Assembly: GCA_002104985.1 (NCBI GenBank)
Contig: MCGO01000278.1
Coordinates: 1-42,635, forward strand
Origin: Rhizoclosmatium globosum
Lineage: Eukaryota; Chytridiomycota; Chytridiomycetes; Chytridiales; Chytriomycetaceae
DNA: 42,635 nt
Direction of reading: 5' to 3'
Below, piece by piece: positions 41,011 to 42,635 of this stretch (within the stretch, counting starts at the first letter, position 1; each line of letters starts with the position of its first letter). Made by a program: the position numbers and the translations under genes. Under the pieces are notes generated by a model. That model ran no database searches, was not told the origin of the DNA, and saw only the letters and a list, made by a program, of their open reading frames with translations.

Positions 41011-42441
41011 TCAAACATCGTCTTCACCCCACCCAGCTCGACCTCCTGCTGGCCCCATATCCTGCAACAGTCCCACATCCCGCTCCCGCACTCCATTTAT
41101 CCCAATGCTTCCTACACTTCCTACAACAAGTCCCAGCGATGGCTGAGGTGTATGATATGTTCCCCTTGCAACTCCCAGCATACTCCCCTTCAAAGGCGCC
41201 CCAACAGGCCCATCCTCTTCCTCCCAATACCCACGCTGCTGCTGTCCACCCAGCGCCGTCGTAGGACTCGACCGCGGACCCGACCCAGTACCTCGTAACC
41301 GACTCAACGAGATACTCTCCCCAACAACGCCACCGCTACTACTCCCCCCGGTATACGAATTCGGGCTGAGAAGCGCTTCAGTCAAGTTTGGGCTTGCGGA
41401 TCCGGATGTGTGTGGCGTGTTGTCGTCGGTTACGACGCCGTCCATTGATTTGGAGGTTGTTCCGTCTGCGTCGCTTGCCTTTGAGCTGACGATTTTGGCG
41501 TTGTAGGCGAAGAGGAGGGCGACACCGCCGACCTGAATGTTGGGTGAGTACAGCGTTACAAAGTGAGTGGAGGAGAGGGGGAGGGAACGTACAATGACGA
41601 GGAACCCGATTAGTGCACTGACGAGTTGCACTGCGCTGTTGAATGCAAAGTCTCTGAAGAGGACGGCACTGCAAATCAGGGTTGCTGTTGTGAAGCAGAC
41701 AAAGTAGATTGGCGTTACAATTGCTGTACTGAAGATGTTGAGAGCTTTGTTTAGGAAGTTGATTTGTGTGACACCGCAGCAGCAGACAAAGACGATGAGG
41801 AGGTATAGTGTCCAGTCTTTGAATTGGGAGTCGGAAGGGTTTTCGGCACTGTAGACGATGGCACTTCCAACAACTATACGAGTATTTTTAGAGAATGCGC
41901 ATTTTTTGGAGGATTTAGTTGGGGAACGTACCTTGGAGGACGACGACTACGAATGATCCAAGAAGAGAACATATTGAGATGTAAACCATAGGCGTTTTCT
42001 CACCCCATCGCGGTGATGCGTAAACCATTAAATATGTCAATCCACTGACGTTTGCGACGAGATATGTCATGAAGCCTGTTTGATCGAGCAAATCAGCATA
42101 CAAACAGTTGAAAGGATTAAGGTAGATATGGAATCCGTTCACAGTCAAACCACGACCCATTACTAGTGAATATGGATGAATTAAACGCACCCCAATCCCA
42201 ACTTTGACCCAGAAAGAAGCTAGACTGCCTGTGACGGAACCAGGCGGAGAATTAACAACCAATAGAGTAGCCCCAAGCACACATTGAGCACATCCAATCT
42301 TTCCACTTAGATTCAGCTTCTCTTTCAGAAAAATGTCACTCATGACGGCTGAAATGACGACGGAGATGGCTCCAAGCGGGGTAACGATAATGGCAGGTTG
42401 GAAGGCATATGCAGCAACATTACAGAGTTCTCCAACCAGCA
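41011..42441 (-). CDS. NIPA-type magnesium transporter (5' end missing)
   Basis: The visible exons are about 42441-41932 (possibly split by an in-frame intron near 42110-42190), 41873-41593 and 41532-41011. Family landmarks of the NIPA (DUF803) drug/metabolite-superfamily transporters are LVGELCNVAAYAFQPAIIVTPLGAI (written here in part: AAYAFQPAIIVTPLGA), SDIFLKEKLNLSGKIGC, FVCCCGVTQINFLNKALN and STAIVTPIYFVCFTTATL. Around seven hydrophobic helices are visible. Members move Mg2+ across plasma or endosomal membranes. A cytoplasmic tail of about 150 residues, rich in Ser, Gly and Thr, ends in GWGEDDV. The first exon or exons, which should encode one or two helices, are not found in the last 190 nt, so the gene runs past the right edge. 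An acceptor (TTATCACAG) sits at 42442. Confidence 0.88.
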
Positions 42442-42635
42442 CTGTGATAAGTGAATAAAATCTCGTTAGAATTGTTTGAGGATGCTGGGAGAAAGGGGAA
42501 AGTGTGAATGGTGGCGGTGTGTCTCATTATGGGCAGCCCCAATCATCCAATTCTAAATCCAGTGCTTCAGCTTTGATTGATTGACTGATTCATTCGACTG
42601 CTGACATCACTCTACAATTTGATTGTAGGATTTTG
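42442..42635 (-). other. Probable 5' intron of the NIPA gene at the window edge
   Basis: This stretch ends in a good acceptor (TTCACTTATCACAG on the minus strand) and has no open frame with membrane-like sequence. It is therefore most likely an intron longer than 190 nt, or the 5' UTR with a start outside the usual form. Short CAATCAATCAATC repeats are visible. Confidence 0.4.

Overview
This is a gene-dense stretch of a eukaryotic nuclear genome, most likely from a zoosporic fungus (Chytridiomycota or close relatives). The reasons are: short GT-AG introns (mostly 36-85 nt, often with a CTAAC-like branch point); very short intergenic gaps; fungal-type core genes (PRP28/DDX23 helicase, TRS120, a Dnf-like P4-ATPase flippase, S10 serine carboxypeptidases); and a class C (GABA-B-like) GPCR plus a Cache-like membrane sensor, gene types that zoosporic fungi kept and most Dikarya lost. 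The lineage is an inference from gene content; I could not run a search.

Layout. 1-545 (+): end of a coiled-coil protein. 680-2440 (-): two-pass membrane sensor with an extracellular Cache-like region. 2726-3675 (-): MYND zinc-finger protein. 3841-6989 (-): PRP28. 6990-9013: 2 kb without a recognisable protein gene. 9014-11605 (-): class C GPCR with two lesions. 11700-12918 (+): divergent TraB-family protein. 13049-14421 and 14497-15763 (-): tandem SAM methyltransferases. 15854-19005 (-): WDR27 orthologue. 19278-24508 (+): P4-ATPase. 24558-30586 (-): TRS120 in 14 exons. 30672-32747 and 32954-34882 (+): tandem serine carboxypeptidases, one soluble and one with a GPI-like tail. 35156-36542 (-): unrecognised disordered or coiled-coil protein. 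About 37050-38380 (+): broken tectonin-like propeller gene. 38979-40606 (+): type II membrane protein resembling a glycosyltransferase. 41011-42441 (-): NIPA-type magnesium transporter, 5' end outside the window.

Functionally the genes form no single pathway. They cover splicing (PRP28), secretory-pathway tethering (TRS120), lipid asymmetry (flippase), vacuolar or secreted proteolysis (carboxypeptidases), signal reception (GPCR, sensor) and methyl transfer. Several pairs are head to head over less than 100 bp (GPCR/TraB, TRS120/carboxypeptidase A) and probably share promoters.

Two patterns cut across genes. First, at least seven genes contain a frame break, several of them single-base changes in homopolymers, including in TRS120 and WDR27, which are unlikely to be dead. 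This points to residual sequencing indels, although the GPCR and the tectonin-like gene look truly decayed. Second, many genes are built of abrupt alternating blocks that are C/A-rich or G/T-rich on one strand, with the protein uninterrupted across the switches. I know of no explanation for this second pattern.

I found no CRISPR array, rRNA, tRNA or intact transposon. All exon limits were read by eye from GT/AG sites, reading phase and protein continuity, with no transcript evidence.
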